Source: Coriobacteriia bacterium
Lineage (GTDB): Bacteria; Actinomycetota; Coriobacteriia; Anaerosomatales; Anaerosomataceae
NCBI GenBank assembly: GCA_016938395.1
Contig: JAFGUS010000214.1
Span: 1 to 25,887, forward strand
Length of the DNA stretch: 25,887 nucleotides
Direction of reading: 5' to 3'
Of this stretch, positions 8,629 through 16,366 are shown one piece after another. The position numbers and the translations under genes are program-made. The notes beneath the pieces were generated by a model, which saw only the letters and a list, made by a program, of their open reading frames with translations, was not told the DNA's origin and did no database searches. Position 1 is the first letter of the stretch. Each line of letters opens with the position of its first letter.

Positions 8629-9891
8629 ATGGCGACCCGTCGTCGGAGGCTCCCGACTCCCGCGTATGTGCTGCTCGGCGCCGTGGGCGCGCTGCTGGTG
8701 TTCGGCCTCATCATGGTCTACTCGGCATCGTCGGTCGCCGACTACGTGCAACTGGGCGACAGCGCGTATCACGTGCGCAGGCAGGCGATCTACGCCCTGG
8801 CGGGTATCGTCGGGCTCGGCGTCGCGTCGATGTGGGACTTCCGGCAGCGCCGCGGACGACGGCTCGTGCTCACGCCATCGCGCGTCGCGTGGACGGTCTG
8901 GACCGTTGCCGCCGTCGGACTCTTCGCCGTCCAGGTGGCGGGCGTGGGCAAGTACGGCGCGACGCGATCGATCGATCTCGGCATCGGCTTCATCCAACCG
9001 TCCGAGTTTGCGAAGCTCGGGTGCCTTCTGGTCGTAGCGGTGCTTGCCGCCGCCTACCGGCAGGGGAGGCTGACTCCACGTGCCTTTGCCGGGAGGGCCG
9101 GCGCGGCGGTGGGGCTCGTGCTTGTGCTCGTGATGCTGCAGCCGGATCTCGGAACGACGCTTGCGATCACGATGATGGTGTTCGCGATGCTGTGGCTTGC
9201 CGGCATCCGGCTTCGCTGGTTCGCGCTCGCGGGCGCGCTCGGCGTGCCGCTGGCCGCTCTGCTCGTGCGCATCGCGTTGTATCGCATGGAGCGGGTCACG
9301 GCCTTTCTCGATCCGTGGGCCGACCCCACCGATAGCGGCTATCAGATCATCCAGTCGTTGTACGCGTTCGGCTCTGGCGGTCTGTTCGGCGTCGGGCTCG
9401 GCGTGTCGCGACAGAAGTTCTTCTATCTGCCGGCGGCGCACAACGACTTCATCTTCGCGATCATCGGCGAGGAGACGGGGCTTGTCGGCACCCTGGCCGT
9501 CGTGCTCATGTTCGGTCTTATCGGATACGCGGGCACGCGTATCGCGGTCGCCTGCAAGGACCCGTTCGGTCGTCTGATGGCGGGCGGGCTGACGGCGATG
9601 ATACTCATACAGGCGCTCATGAACATGGCCGCGGTGACACGTCTCATGCCGATCACGGGCATCCCGCTGCCGTTCGTGAGCGCGGGCGGCTCGTCGCTCG
9701 TCCTCATGCTCACGAGTGTGGGGCTCATCATCGCGGTGGCGCGCGCAGGCGCAGCGGATCGCATCAGGGCTGTTGGCGGGACCGAGAACAAGGAGTCACA
9801 CAGTGCGCGTACTCTTGAGTGGCGGAGGGACAGCGGGTCACATCTACCCCGCGCTGGCGGTGGCGGAGCGGCTGGTCGTCGAAGGGCATGA
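8629..9891 (+). CDS. ftsW: Septal peptidoglycan glycosyltransferase FtsW (SEDS family)
   Basis: FtsW is a polytopic SEDS-family enzyme that polymerises lipid II at the septum together with FtsI. The 420-residue protein has about ten hydrophobic helices. It carries the extracellular loop typical of the family: FLDPWADPTDSGYQ, then the GG-rich helix ending in QKFFYLPAAHNDFIFAIIGEE, which contains the Asp implicated in catalysis in SEDS proteins. PFVSAGGSSL comes before the last helix. ATG 8629 follows the murD stop with no gap. The last 30 residues or so (RTLEWRRDSG onward) are Arg/Gly-rich and encoded in an 89-nt overlap with murG, which is unusual. Confidence 0.95.
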   Translation: MATRRRRLPTPAYVLLGAVGALLVFGLIMVYSASSVADYVQLGDSAYHVRRQAIYALAGIVGLGVASMWDFRQRRGRRLVLTPSRVAWTVWTVAAVGLFAVQVAGVGKYGATRSIDLGIGFIQPSEFAKLGCLLVVAVLAAAYRQGRLTPRAFAGRAGAAVGLVLVLVMLQPDLGTTLAITMMVFAMLWLAGIRLRWFALAGALGVPLAALLVRIALYRMERVTAFLDPWADPTDSGYQIIQSLYAFGSGGLFGVGLGVSRQKFFYLPAAHNDFIFAIIGEETGLVGTLAVVLMFGLIGYAGTRIAVACKDPFGRLMAGGLTAMILIQALMNMAAVTRLMPITGIPLPFVSAGGSSLVLMLTSVGLIIAVARAGAADRIRAVGGTENKESHSARTLEWRRDSGSHLPRAGGGGAAGRRRA

Positions 9892-10918
9892 CGTCTCGTT
9901 CGTCGGCACGCCCGGCGGTCTTGAGGCCCGTCTCGTCCCTGAGGCGGGCATCGCCTTCCATACCGTCCCATCGCGGGGGTTCGACCGAGCGAACCCGCTC
10001 ACACTCGTTGTTGCGGCCTCTGTGACCGCCTGGTCGCTGGTGGCGGCGGCGCGACTGCTCGGTCGCGTGCGTCCCGATGTGGTTGTCGGCTTCGGCGGGT
10101 ATGTGTCGCTGCCGCTTGGACTCGCCGCGGCACTCCGCCGTGTGCCGCTCGTGTTGCACGAGCAGAACTCGGTGCCCGGGCTCGCAAATCGCATTCTGTC
10201 GCGGTGGGCGTACGCGGTTGGCACGACGTACGAGGGCTCTGCGGCGCACCTTGCCGAGCCCGGTCGGGCGGTGCTCACCGGCAACCCCGTGCGCGCCAGC
10301 GTCCTGGAGGCGGATCGGGACCGCGGGCGAGCCGGGCTCGGAGTGAGCCCGACCGAGACGTTACTCCTCGTCTTCGGCGGCAGCCGGGGCGCCCGCCACA
10401 TCAACGATGCCATGGTGTCACTCGCGCCACAGCTCGTGGCGGTGCCGTCGTTGCGGGTGGTACACGTGGCGGGTAGGATTGAAGCCGCCGACGTGAGGGC
10501 CCGGATCGCCGGGGTGACCGGAGGCCAGGAGGAACGGTACCACGTCGTCGACTACATCGACGCGATGGGCGATGCGCTCGCCGCTGCCGATGTGGTGGTG
10601 GCGAGGGCGGGTGCCACGTCGATCGCCGAGATCACGGCGGTGGGCCGGGCTGCGGTGCTCGTGCCGTACCCATATGCGACCGATGACCACCAGACGCTGA
10701 ACGCGCGTACGCTCGCCGAGGCGGGAGCGGCCGACGTGGTTGCCGACGCCGACCTCGACGGACCGGTCCTCGGCGAGGTGGTCCTGAGACTGATAGCTGA
10801 GCCGGAGCGTGGGGCGCGGATGGCGCGGGCCTCGGCGGCGCTCGCCTCGCGTGACGCGACCGAACGTCTCGTACGGCTCGTCGGCGAGGCGACTCGAACC
10901 GGGAAGGAGATGCGGTGA
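9803..10918 (+). CDS. murG: UDP-GlcNAc: undecaprenyl-pyrophosphoryl-MurNAc-pentapeptide GlcNAc transferase
   Basis: MurG is the peripheral membrane GT28 enzyme that turns lipid I into lipid II. GTG 9803 is well supported: AAGGAG at 9790-9795 lies 7 nt upstream, and the product begins MRVLLSGGGTAGHIYPALA, the canonical first glycine loop. It is 371 residues long. Further motifs are HEQNSVPGLANRIL, FGGSRGARHIN and the UDP-GlcNAc-binding region with PYPYATDDHQTLNA. The coding start lies inside ftsW, in another frame. Its stop overlaps the murC start as GTGA. Confidence 0.97.
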   Translation: MRVLLSGGGTAGHIYPALAVAERLVVEGHDVSFVGTPGGLEARLVPEAGIAFHTVPSRGFDRANPLTLVVAASVTAWSLVAAARLLGRVRPDVVVGFGGYVSLPLGLAAALRRVPLVLHEQNSVPGLANRILSRWAYAVGTTYEGSAAHLAEPGRAVLTGNPVRASVLEADRDRGRAGLGVSPTETLLLVFGGSRGARHINDAMVSLAPQLVAVPSLRVVHVAGRIEAADVRARIAGVTGGQEERYHVVDYIDAMGDALAAADVVVARAGATSIAEITAVGRAAVLVPYPYATDDHQTLNARTLAEAGAADVVADADLDGPVLGEVVLRLIAEPERGARMARASAALASRDATERLVRLVGEATRTGKEMR

Positions 10919-12309
10919 CCCACACCGCGTACGCCCACTTCATCGGGGTGGGCGGGGCAGGCATGAGCGGACTTGCGAAGGTCCTGCACGACCGTGGCCT
11001 TGTGGTCACCGGTTCGGACCTCAAGTCGTCCCGCTATGCCCGCGCACTCGAAGAAGCGGGAGTGACCGTCTACACCGGTCACGACGCCGCGCACCTGGGC
11101 GACCCCGAGGTGGTGGTGATCAGCTCGGCGATCCCGGACTCCAATCCGGAGCTCGCCGCCGCGCGCGAACGCGGGATCGCGGTCTGGCCCCGGGCCAAGA
11201 TGCTCGCGCACATCGCGCGCCAGGACCTAACGCTGGCCGTGGCCGGCACGCACGGAAAGACGACGACAAGCTCGATGCTTGCGAGCGCGCTCGATGGCAT
11301 GGGCCACGAGCCATCGTTCCTCATCGGCGGTGAGCTCAACGACATGGGCGCCAACGCCCGATGCGGGCGGCAGGGCTACTGCGTGGTGGAGGCCGACGAA
11401 AGCGACGGGTCCTTCCTGTTCTTAGAGCCGCACGTCGCGCTCGTGACGAACATCGAGGCCGACCATCTCGATCACTACGGCTCCCTCGAGGAGATCCGTG
11501 CGACATTCGGCGAGTTCATCGGCAAGACCGACCCCGAGGGCCTGGTGGTGGTGTGTGCCGACGATGCGGCGCTCGTAGCGCTCGCACGCGAGCGATCCCG
11601 TGCCCGGGTGGTCACGTATGGCAGCGACGTGGCGGCCGAGGTCCGCTGCGCGGACGTGCGGGCCGAGGGCATCTGCCATCGCTTCACGGTCGTGTTCCCT
11701 GACGGTGCACGCGTACAGGCCACGGTGTCGGTGCCCGGTGTACACAACGTAGTCAACGCCACGGGTGTGATAGCCGCGCTGTGGGCGCTCGGCCTCGATA
11801 CCACATCGGCGGCCTCGGCCCTCGGACGGTTCACGGGCGTGCGGCGGCGTTTCGAGCGGGTGGGCGAGGTCGACGGTGTCATCGTGGTCGATGACTACGC
11901 GCATCATCCCACCGAGGTGCGGGCGACGCTCCGAGCCGCCCGGGACGCGGGTTTCCCGCGCATCTGGGCGGTGTTCCAGCCCCACCGGTACAGCAGGACG
12001 CGAGCCCTCGGCGGCGACTTCGGCGCCTCGTTTGAAGAGGCCGACAGGATCGTCCTGATGGACGTCTACGGTGCAGGGGAGGCCCCCGTACCGGGCGTGT
12101 CGGGCAAGACCATCCTCGATGAGCTCCTGCTGCGACACCCCCATGCGCCCGTCGCGTACTTCCCCCACCGCGCTGACATCGAGCGATACCTTGTGGACCG
12201 TCTGCGCCCGGGAGACCTGGTGATGACCATGGGCGCCGGTGATGTCACCACCATCGGGGGGGAGCTGGTCCGGGCGCTCGAGACGGCTCGCGAGGACGCA
12301 CTGCGATGA
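10915..12309 (+). CDS. murC: UDP-N-acetylmuramate: L-alanine ligase
   Basis: MurC adds the first amino acid, L-alanine, to UDP-MurNAc in the cytoplasm. The 464-residue protein starts with the Rossmann-type HFIGVGGAGMSGLA, then has the ATP loop GTHGKTTTSS with Lys115, EADESDGSFL, NIEADHLDHYG, DDYAHHPTEV and FQPHRYSRT, all typical. AAGGAG at 10904-10909 sits 5 nt before GTG 10915. The start overlaps the murG stop, and the stop overlaps the murB start as ATGA. It is not fused to murB or ddl, as it is in some bacteria. Confidence 0.97.
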   Translation: MTHTAYAHFIGVGGAGMSGLAKVLHDRGLVVTGSDLKSSRYARALEEAGVTVYTGHDAAHLGDPEVVVISSAIPDSNPELAAARERGIAVWPRAKMLAHIARQDLTLAVAGTHGKTTTSSMLASALDGMGHEPSFLIGGELNDMGANARCGRQGYCVVEADESDGSFLFLEPHVALVTNIEADHLDHYGSLEEIRATFGEFIGKTDPEGLVVVCADDAALVALARERSRARVVTYGSDVAAEVRCADVRAEGICHRFTVVFPDGARVQATVSVPGVHNVVNATGVIAALWALGLDTTSAASALGRFTGVRRRFERVGEVDGVIVVDDYAHHPTEVRATLRAARDAGFPRIWAVFQPHRYSRTRALGGDFGASFEEADRIVLMDVYGAGEAPVPGVSGKTILDELLLRHPHAPVAYFPHRADIERYLVDRLRPGDLVMTMGAGDVTTIGGELVRALETAREDALR

Positions 12310-13223
12310 GTGTCTCGGCGGCAGAGCGGCGACTTCGGGCATCCGGCGTGGGGCACGTGCGCGGTGCGGAGCCGATGGCACGGCATACGACGTTCCGAAT
12401 CGGTGGGCCCGCCGACCTCTTCGTGTCATGTGACACGTTCGCCGATCTCTCGGAGGCGCTGCGGGTCCTCGACGAAGAGGGTGTCGAGTGGATGACGGTC
12501 GGAAAGGGCTCGAACCTCCTCGTAGACGATCAGGGGTATCGTGGGGCCGTCGTCGAGCTGGGGCGTGAGTTCAAGATGCACCGCGTGGACGGCACACGCG
12601 TCAAGGCGGGAGCTGGCTGCATTCTCGCGTACGTGGTGGGTGACGCGTTCTCGCGCGGGCTTGCGGGCATGGAGTTCGCAGTGGGTGTGCCGGGAACCCT
12701 CGGCGGCGCACTGGCGATGAACGCCGGAAGCCGGGATGCGTGGATCGGAGACGTCACCGAGTCGGTGACGCTGTACGTGCCCGGGACCGGGCTCGAACGC
12801 ATGCCGGGCTCGGACATCGCCTGGGGCTACCGCTCAAGCGGGCTACCCGACAAGGGCGTGATCGTCGAGGCGGTCCTGCGGCTCGAACGCGCGGACCAGG
12901 AGTTCATACGGGCGCGCATGGAGGAAAGCCTTTCGCGCCGGAAGCGCACGCAACCGCTCGGGATGCCGAGTGCGGGTAGCGTGTTCAAGAACCCCGAGGG
13001 CGACTCGGCCGGCCGGCTCATCGAAGCCGCTGGACTGAAAGGCGCTCGACGCGGGGGAGCGATGGTATCAGACGTGCATGCGAACTTCATCGTCAACACC
13101 GGCGGGGCGAGCGCCGCTGACGTGCTCAGGCTCATGCTCGACATGAAGATGACGGTCAAGGACAGGTATGGGATCGAACTCACACCGGAAGTCAGACTCA
13201 TCGGGTCGTTCGACAACGCGTAA
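12306..13223 (+). CDS. murB: UDP-N-acetylenolpyruvoylglucosamine reductase
   Basis: MurB is the FAD-dependent reductase that converts UDP-GlcNAc-enolpyruvate to UDP-MurNAc with NADPH. The 305-residue protein shows HTTFRIGGPADL at the FAD site, GKGSNLLVDD, EFAVGVPGTLGGALAMNAG and YRSSG. SAGSVFKNP carries the proton-donating serine (Ser225), and HANFIVNTGGA lies near the end. The length and shorter C-terminal region fit the type II MurB of Gram-positive bacteria. The ATG overlaps the murC stop by 4 nt. The 3' end is probably overlapped by the start of ftsQ. Confidence 0.96.
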   Translation: MSVSAAERRLRASGVGHVRGAEPMARHTTFRIGGPADLFVSCDTFADLSEALRVLDEEGVEWMTVGKGSNLLVDDQGYRGAVVELGREFKMHRVDGTRVKAGAGCILAYVVGDAFSRGLAGMEFAVGVPGTLGGALAMNAGSRDAWIGDVTESVTLYVPGTGLERMPGSDIAWGYRSSGLPDKGVIVEAVLRLERADQEFIRARMEESLSRRKRTQPLGMPSAGSVFKNPEGDSAGRLIEAAGLKGARRGGAMVSDVHANFIVNTGGASAADVLRLMLDMKMTVKDRYGIELTPEVRLIGSFDNA

Positions 13224-14160
13224 GCGGGTGCACTTGGGCACCGGCACGCACAGTCGAACAGCTTCGGCGTACCCAGAAGCTCAAGTTGAAGGTAAGGGTG
13301 CTGTCCGGAAGGCGGACGGGCAGCGCGATGTCCGAGCGCATCCCGGCGGCAGACGCGAGTCGCAGAAGCCGGCGCAGGAATCCCGCCGCCTCGAGCCCGA
13401 GGCAGCGCGTGCCAAGCGGGAGGCCCGAGAGCGGCGCAGGGCGGAGGCGCAGCGTGCGCGCCGTCTGCGACTGGTGGTCGCGGTAGCCGTGATCGTGGGA
13501 ATCGTGACGCTGTCGGTCGGGATATACCGATCGGATCTGTTCATGATCAGGTCCGTCGAGGTCCGGGGACTCGAGACGCTGACGACCGACGCGATCCTCG
13601 CGCTTGCCGGTGTGCCTGAGAGCAGCACCCTGTTGCGTGCGCCGCTCGACGACATCGCCGCTCGGGTCGAAGACAGCCCGTGGGTCGCTTCCGCAGTCGT
13701 CTCGCGGCGGCTCCCCTCGACTCTCGTGATCACGGTGGAGGAGCGGGTGCCTGCGGCGCTCGTTGATACCGGGACGGAGTTCTGGTTCGTTGATGCGGAC
13801 GGCGTCGTGCTCGGTCTGTCGGCCCTCGAGACCACAGGATCGGTACTGCCGGTGATCCGCGATGCGCCCGGACTCGATCCTGCGGCCGGCCAGCCACTGG
13901 ACTCGACTGCAGTGGAGAACGCGCTCGCCGTGCTGCGTGGTATCTCTGCCGAGCTTGTGTCGATCGTACGCACCGTGTCGTGTGCCTCGGTGGACGAGAC
14001 GGCACTCATCACCGAGTCCAGCATCGAGATCATGGTGGGCGAGGCGACCAGGCTGGAGGAGAAGTCCGCACTCGCGCTCAGCATCATGGCCGAGCAGGCA
14101 GAGACGGTCGTGTTCATCGACGTCAGGTCGGTCGAGAGACCGATCTCGCGGGGTCTGTAG
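13168..14160 (+). CDS. ftsQ: Cell division protein FtsQ (POTRA domain)
   Basis: FtsQ/DivIB is a bitopic divisome protein that binds FtsL and FtsB. With ATG 13168 the product has 330 residues: a long, very basic cytoplasmic tail (about 1-100, Arg/Lys/Glu-rich), one membrane helix (about 101-120), then the POTRA domain beginning FMIRSVEVRGLETLT. SPWVASAVVSRRLPSTLVITVEER and EFWFVDADGVVL follow, all family-like. AAGGA at 13158-13162 lies 5 nt before ATG 13168, but this start overlaps murB by 56 nt. GTG 13228, just after the murB stop, is an alternative with no clear ribosome binding site. The identity is firm and the start is not. Confidence 0.9.
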   Translation: MGSNSHRKSDSSGRSTTRKRVHLGTGTHSRTASAYPEAQVEGKGAVRKADGQRDVRAHPGGRRESQKPAQESRRLEPEAARAKREARERRRAEAQRARRLRLVVAVAVIVGIVTLSVGIYRSDLFMIRSVEVRGLETLTTDAILALAGVPESSTLLRAPLDDIAARVEDSPWVASAVVSRRLPSTLVITVEERVPAALVDTGTEFWFVDADGVVLGLSALETTGSVLPVIRDAPGLDPAAGQPLDSTAVENALAVLRGISAELVSIVRTVSCASVDETALITESSIEIMVGEATRLEEKSALALSIMAEQAETVVFIDVRSVERPISRGL

Positions 14161-14236
14161 GACCCACGGCGTAGGGGAGCGGATGCTCCGGCGCGCAGCA
14201 GTTCATCAGAGTGCCAACTCCAACGAGAAGAAATCG

Positions 14237-14263
14237 TTGCAAACCCCTTGCGTTTAGTATAAG
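14237..14263 (+). promoter_or_regulatory. Possible ftsZ promoter
   Basis: The 195-nt gap between ftsQ and ftsZ is clearly AT-richer than its surroundings. It holds TTGCAA (14237-14242) and TATAAG (14258-14263), 15 nt apart, which is slightly short for a sigma70-type promoter. The -10 matches 5 of 6 bases. Transcription from here would give a leader of about 85 nt. A tandem GTTGAGGTTGAG lies at 14308-14319. Separate promoters in front of ftsZ are common in dcw clusters. Confidence 0.45.
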
Positions 14264-14355
14264 GTTCGTGTGAAGATTTACCGTTCGGCACATTCATTAG
14301 ATGTCAAGTTGAGGTTGAGAGTATACGGGGCGTCGGCAGTTCCAGGAGGCAGATC

Positions 14356-15444
14356 ATGCTTGATACGGGGGCCAACTACCTTGCAGTGATCAAGGTCGTG
14401 GGTATCGGTGGCGGTGGGACGAACGCCGTGAACCGGATGGTCGAGGCCGGCGTCAAGGGCGTCGAATTCATCGCGGTGAACACCGACAACCAGGCGCTGC
14501 TGATGTCGGATGCCGACTACAAGGTGCATATCGGCACTGGTCTGACGAAGGGGCTCGGCGCAGGCGCCGATCCCGGTGTAGGCTTGCAGGCCGCCGAGGA
14601 GAACCGTGCAGAGATCAAGGAGGCGCTGCAGGGTGCCGACATGGTCTTCATCACCGCGGGCGAGGGGGGCGGCACCGGTACGGGCGCGGCGCCGATAATC
14701 GCCCAGATCGCCAAGGAGGAGATCGGCGCCCTCACCGTGGCTGTGGTCACGCGCCCGTTCGCCTTCGAGGGCCGCAAGCGGGCCATCCAGGCCGAGGAGG
14801 GCATCCAGAAGCTCCGCGACCACGTGGATACGCTCATCATCATCCCCAACGACAGGCTGCTGCAGGTGGCCGAGAAGAAGACGTCCATTCTCGACGCGTT
14901 CCGTATCGCCGATGACGTGCTGCGCCAGGGCTGCCAGGGGATCACGGACCTCATCACGGTCCCGGGTCTGATCAATCTCGACTTTGCGGACGTGCGCACC
15001 GTGATGAAGGATGCAGGCACGGCACTCATGGGTATCGGCGTGGCCACCGGTGACACCCGCGCGCACGAGGCGGCGAAGGCCGCGATCGCCAGCCCGCTCC
15101 TCGAATCGAGTATCGAGGGCGCGAGCGGTGTGCTGTTGTCGATAGCGGGCGGCAGCGATCTCGGGCTGTTCGAGGTCAACGAAGCGGCCGAAGTCGTGCA
15201 GGCCGCGGCCCATCCCGACGCGAACATCATCTTCGGTGCCGTGATCGACGATTCGATGATGGATCAGATCCGTGTGACCGTGATCGCTACCGGTTTCGGC
15301 GCCAAGCGCCGCCAGGAGACGATGGAGTTCGAAAACGCGCTGAACGCTGACGAAGGTCCGCGCATCCCCACATTCGAGCTGCCGGTGAGTGAGGGTGACG
15401 AGGATTTGGACATCCCGGCCTTTCTGAAGCGCCGCAACCTGTAG
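14356..15444 (+). CDS. ftsZ: Cell division GTPase FtsZ
   Basis: FtsZ polymerises into the cytokinetic ring. The 362-residue protein has the N-terminal GTP-binding fold ([14 protein letters not shown]), the tubulin signature GGGTGTG at 104-110 in the actinobacterial context [10 protein letters not shown], and the T7 synergy loop NLDFAD at 207-212 for hydrolysis across the polymer interface. The C-terminal peptide is [11 protein letters not shown], expected to bind SepF or other partners. The linker between the globular domain and that peptide is short, roughly 25-30 residues. AGGAGG at 14344-14349 sits 6 nt before the ATG, the best ribosome binding site in the cluster, consistent with high expression. 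No ftsA adjoins it. Confidence 0.98.
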   Translation: MLDTGANYLAVIKVVGIGGGGTNAVNRMVEAGVKGVEFIAVNTDNQALLMSDADYKVHIGTGLTKGLGAGADPGVGLQAAEENRAEIKEALQGADMVFITAGEGGGTGTGAAPIIAQIAKEEIGALTVAVVTRPFAFEGRKRAIQAEEGIQKLRDHVDTLIIIPNDRLLQVAEKKTSILDAFRIADDVLRQGCQGITDLITVPGLINLDFADVRTVMKDAGTALMGIGVATGDTRAHEAAKAAIASPLLESSIEGASGVLLSIAGGSDLGLFEVNEAAEVVQAAAHPDANIIFGAVIDDSMMDQIRVTVIATGFGAKRRQETMEFENALNADEGPRIPTFELPVSEGDEDLDIPAFLKRRNL

Positions 15445-15454
15445 CAGACGTCGG

Positions 15455-15473
15455 CGACCGAGCGCATCGGTCG
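15455..15473. repeat. Hairpin just after the ftsZ stop
   Basis: A 7-bp perfect stem, CGACCGA and TCGGTCG, with a 5-nt loop, starts 10 nt after the ftsZ stop. It is the first of several stems in the gene-free 15445-15690 stretch. It lacks a T-run. Confidence 0.5.
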
Positions 15474-15479
15474 GCCGCC

Positions 15480-15524
15480 AGAGTGGTACCGCCGTGTGGC
15501 GAGCGCGGGGCTCACCACACGGCG
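15480..15524 (+). other. T-box-like core next to a strong hairpin downstream of ftsZ
   Basis: AGTGGTACCGCC (about 15482-15493) resembles the T-box core GGTGGTACCGCG seen at the ileS leader in this same window. It runs into a 10-bp perfect stem (15490-15499 with 15515-15524) that has an inner GAG/CTC extension. Only about 35 nt separate the motif from the ftsZ stop, so no Stem I or specifier loop fits unless it lies inside ftsZ, and no amino-acid gene follows on this strand. It may be a chance match, a remnant, or part of a different structured RNA. Confidence 0.35.
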
Positions 15525-15525
15525 A

Positions 15526-15564
15526 TCGCATTTCCGGAGCGCGGTGCTCGCACGGGAGATGCGA
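15526..15564. repeat. Composite hairpin in the ftsZ downstream region
   Basis: TCGCATTTCC (15526-15535) pairs with 15555-15564 over 10 positions, including one G-T wobble. It encloses a smaller GAGC/GCTC hairpin (15537-15549). It directly follows the 15490-15524 stem, so the region would fold as a series of stems. No coding gene fits here; the open frames crossing it show no family features. Confidence 0.45.
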
Positions 15565-15636
15565 CTGGAGGCGAGTCCCGGCGTTCGGACCGTTGCTCGC
15601 GTGGGAGGTGTTTGCTCCGAAGGCGCTGGCGCACGC

Positions 15637-15670
15637 AGAAGACCCGCCACACGGGTGCGGCGGGTCTTCT
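15637..15670. terminator. Bidirectional terminator between ftsZ and the opposing gene
   Basis: AGAAGACCCGCC (15637-15648) and its exact complement (15659-15670) form a perfect 12-bp stem with a 10-nt loop. It lies between the convergent ftsZ and the minus-strand gene that ends at 15691. The upper strand leaves the stem with TCTTCTGTTG, a weak T-rich tail, and the lower strand has little T-run. Position and symmetry make shared termination the most likely role. Confidence 0.7.
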
Positions 15671-15690
15671 GTTGAAGCAGCGACGTGGCG

Positions 15691-16215
15691 TCAGCCCACA
15701 GGGGGTGCGGGAGGAGCCGGCGGCGCGGGTGGTGCGGGCGGCGCAGGGGGAGCTACAGGCGGGGCCTGCGGCGGTGCCATCTGAGGCGCCTGGGGTGGTG
15801 CGGGCGGTGCGGGAGGAGCCATCGGCGGAGCCGGGGGCTGGTAGCCCGCGGCAGGTCCACCGGCGCTCGGAGGTGCTACGGAACCGCGCTTGATCTTCTT
15901 GAAGACCATGAAGTAGTAAGCGATTGCCGCGATGAACCCCACGAACACGAGCAGGAGGATCCAGATGAGTTTCGAGTTGCCGCTCGAGTTGGGGAACTCG
16001 TGCTCCTGGCGCATGATCGCGTCAATGAGCATCCAGATCGTCAGAATACCGAGCAGGAGTGAGGGGATCATGATGCAGGCCCACACGCCGCATCCGATGG
16101 CCGCGGCAGCACCGTCATCGCCCGTGTAGTAGTCCTGCGCGAAGGCGGGCGCGTACGCCAGGAGTGTGGCTGCGCCCACGGTGAACGAGGTGGCAAGGGA
16201 GAAAGACCGCTTCAT
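15691..16215 (-). CDS. Small secreted/membrane protein, PLDc_N-like segment and Pro/Ala-rich tail
   Basis: I do not recognise a named gene. The start at 16215 (minus strand) gives 174 residues beginning MKRSFSLATSF. A GGGAGGGGG-type ribosome binding site lies just upstream, and the open frame upstream of this ATG looks non-coding. Visible parts are a signal peptide with likely cleavage after AFA at residue 26, a hydrophobic helix about 42-64, a short polar loop, a second helix about 83-104 (SKLIWILLLVFVGFIAAIAYYF), and KKIKR. A Pro/Ala/Met/Gln tail of about 60 residues completes it. The helix pair resembles PLDc_N domains, small membrane modules of unknown role. It is the only convincing minus-strand gene, placed convergent to ftsZ and divergent from pgeF. 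A role in the envelope or division is only a guess from position. Confidence 0.8.
   Translation of the reverse strand: MKRSFSLATSFTVGAATLLAYAPAFAQDYYTGDDGAAAAIGCGVWACIMIPSLLLGILTIWMLIDAIMRQEHEFPNSSGNSKLIWILLLVFVGFIAAIAYYFMVFKKIKRGSVAPPSAGGPAAGYQPPAPPMAPPAPPAPPQAPQMAPPQAPPVAPPAPPAPPAPPAPPAPPVG
15694..15885 (-). repeat. Low-complexity Pro/Ala-coding repeat
   Basis: Read on the minus strand, this stretch encodes repeated PPAPP, MAPP and PPQAP units. In DNA it is an irregular run of GCN and CCN codons that forms the C-terminal tail of the small membrane protein. The unit is imperfect, so slippage could change its length between strains. It is not a CRISPR array: there are no separated unique spacers. 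Confidence 0.75.
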
Positions 16216-16314
16216 TGCTGTGTCACCCCCTCCCGACCAGCAGTCCTGTGGTAACAACCAGAGGAGCGGGACGCGGAGGTCCCGTCTGCCCTAGTGTGAC
16301 GTATCGGCATCTTG

Positions 16315-16342
16315 TTGACCAGCATTCAGGGTCGCTTAGATG
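16315..16342 (+). promoter_or_regulatory. Weak candidate promoter for pgeF
   Basis: TTGACC at 16315-16320 is a good -35. The best -10 at a 16-nt spacing is TAGATG (16337-16342), a poor match. It would place transcription start near the GGAGG site of pgeF. The 16216-16366 interval also has a 6-bp hairpin (16267-16284) that would lie in the leader of the opposing gene. I saw no convincing minus-strand promoter. Confidence 0.3.
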
Positions 16343-16366
16343 ACTCTGACGAAGCGGAGGTCAGGA

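Noticed and set aside
15571..15600. Possible tRNA-like T-arm (GCGTTCGGACC) after ftsZ
   Set aside because: No matching acceptor, D or anticodon arms surround it, so it is not a tRNA.
15694..15885. Repetitive GC-rich block as a possible CRISPR or tandem array
   Set aside because: There are no constant repeats with unique spacers; it is simply Pro/Ala codons in a protein tail.
15483..15893. Plus-strand open frame over the ftsZ downstream gap
   Set aside because: It spans several hairpins and the opposite strand of the Pro/Ala gene, with no family features or start signal.
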